Shown in pieces: positions 7,463-7,816 of a stretch of 7,816 bases of DNA. The translations under genes were made by a program, and so were the position numbers. Location: positions 1 to 7,816 of the forward strand of contig JBKCVA010000029.1 of NCBI GenBank assembly GCA_046318115.1. Reading direction: 5' to 3'. The stretch is from Aquimonas sp046318115. Lineage in GTDB: Bacteria > Pseudomonadota > Gammaproteobacteria > Xanthomonadales > Xanthomonadaceae. Numbering within the stretch: the stretch's first letter is position 1; each line of letters starts with the position of its first letter. The notes beneath the pieces were generated by a model that ran no database searches, was not told the origin of the DNA, and saw only the letters and a program-made list of their open reading frames with translations.

Positions 7463-7516
7463 AACGTCCCCTTGGCCGCATCCCCAAGGCCACGATCGCT
7501 CGCGGACCTGAAGCGC

Positions 7517-7556
7517 CCCATAGGGTGGGTCTTGACCCACCGAGGCTGGACTCTCG
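7517..7556 (+). repeat. dispersed palindromic repeat, copy J
   Basis: CCCATAG (7517-7523) and a perfect core GGTGGGTCTTGACCCACC at 7524-7541, followed by GAGGCTGGACTCTCG. It starts 99 bp after copy I in the same direction. Both lie between convergent genes, where no intrinsic terminator is evident. Confidence 0.88.
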
Positions 7557-7629
7557 AAGCAGACATGCCTCGAGTCGCAGCGCTGAAGCCGCGAGCAGCC
7601 GAAGGCGCTGCCTTGCCGCGCTGCAGGGC

Positions 7630-7816
7630 TCAGCGCAGGCGCGCCATACCGCGGAGTTCGAGCGTGAACTCCACCCCGCTGCCATCGGCGAGATTGGCCG
7701 CGCGTGCACTGCCGGCATGGCGCTCGGCGACGAGCCGGACGATGTGCAGACCGAGGCCAAGATGCGGCGCGCTGCCGGCGGATGCGCTGCGCGGGCGCTG
7801 GCTCACCAGCGCATCG
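7630..7816 (-). CDS. sensor histidine kinase, C-terminal end (partial)
   Basis: The last 61 codons of a minus-strand gene end with TGA at 7632-7630; the rest is beyond the right edge. The translation begins DALVSQRP, then HLGLGLHIVRLVAERHAGSA and NLADGSGVEFTLEL. This is the end of a HATPase_c domain: GLGLHIVRLVAERH is the G2-type ATP-lid glycine box and DGSGVEFTLEL the last strand. Codons are strongly GC-ending, as expected of a real gene. The FDxLVS-(R)-HLGLGLxIVRL wording is like kinases of the proteobacterial dedicated-sortase type, but 61 residues are too few to assign a subfamily. A cognate response regulator would be sought upstream, outside the window. Confidence 0.8.
   Translation of the reverse strand, partial: DALVSQRPRSASAGSAPHLGLGLHIVRLVAERHAGSARAANLADGSGVEFTLELRGMARLR

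Noticed and set aside
5699..7540. 613-codon open frame on the minus strand
   Set aside because: It is antisense to the 468-residue plus-strand gene, which has a strong ribosome site and conserved motifs. Its own start lies inside a repeat copy.

Overview
The window is uniformly GC-rich. It has a compact set of housekeeping genes separated by intergenic stretches packed with short palindromic repeats. The protein types and the two intergenic repeat styles (a GGTGGGTC/GACCCACC palindrome and tandem GGGGATT words) suggest a gammaproteobacterium of the Xanthomonadales/Lysobacterales type. That placement is inferred from gene character and repeat style, not from a search.

Layout, left to right. 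(1) scoA, the alpha subunit of a 3-oxoacid (succinyl-CoA:acetoacetate) CoA-transferase, lies on the minus strand at 139-873. The catalytic beta-subunit gene is not next to it inside the window; a hairpin and a repeat copy follow its stop. (2) A 658-bp divergent intergenic region (874-1531) holds an array of palindromes with an exact 64-bp period, two copies facing the other way and one apparent palindrome-less copy. (3) ettA, an ABC-F translation factor, lies on the plus strand at 1532-3193. It is followed by a strong intrinsic terminator bracketed by inverted GGGGATT repeats. (4) alaA, a glutamate-pyruvate type aminotransferase, is at 3444-4685; its leader and start codon look repeat-derived. 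(5) A small cytoplasmic SGNH/GDSL hydrolase is at 4803-5411; its stop codon is the first TAG of a repeat copy. (6) A stretch of about 550 bp (5412-5965) has no gene I can defend. (7) A 468-residue protein at 5966-7372 has a cupin-like N-terminal half and a DUF2867-like C-terminal half. (8) Two more repeat copies follow, then the C-terminal end of a sensor histidine kinase on the minus strand, cut by the right edge.

The genes do not form one pathway or operon. ScoA acts in ketone-body/short-chain acyl-CoA metabolism, EttA on the ribosome, and AlaA in alanine synthesis. The SGNH hydrolase and the cupin/DUF2867 protein have unknown substrates. What unites the window is the repeat family: ten recognisable cores plus decayed remnants occupy most gene junctions, and copies appear to have been absorbed into gene boundaries (a start codon at alaA, a stop codon at the SGNH gene). 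No CRISPR-Cas, phage, transposase or defence system is visible. The two most unusual items are the 64-bp palindrome array and the cupin/DUF2867 fusion.
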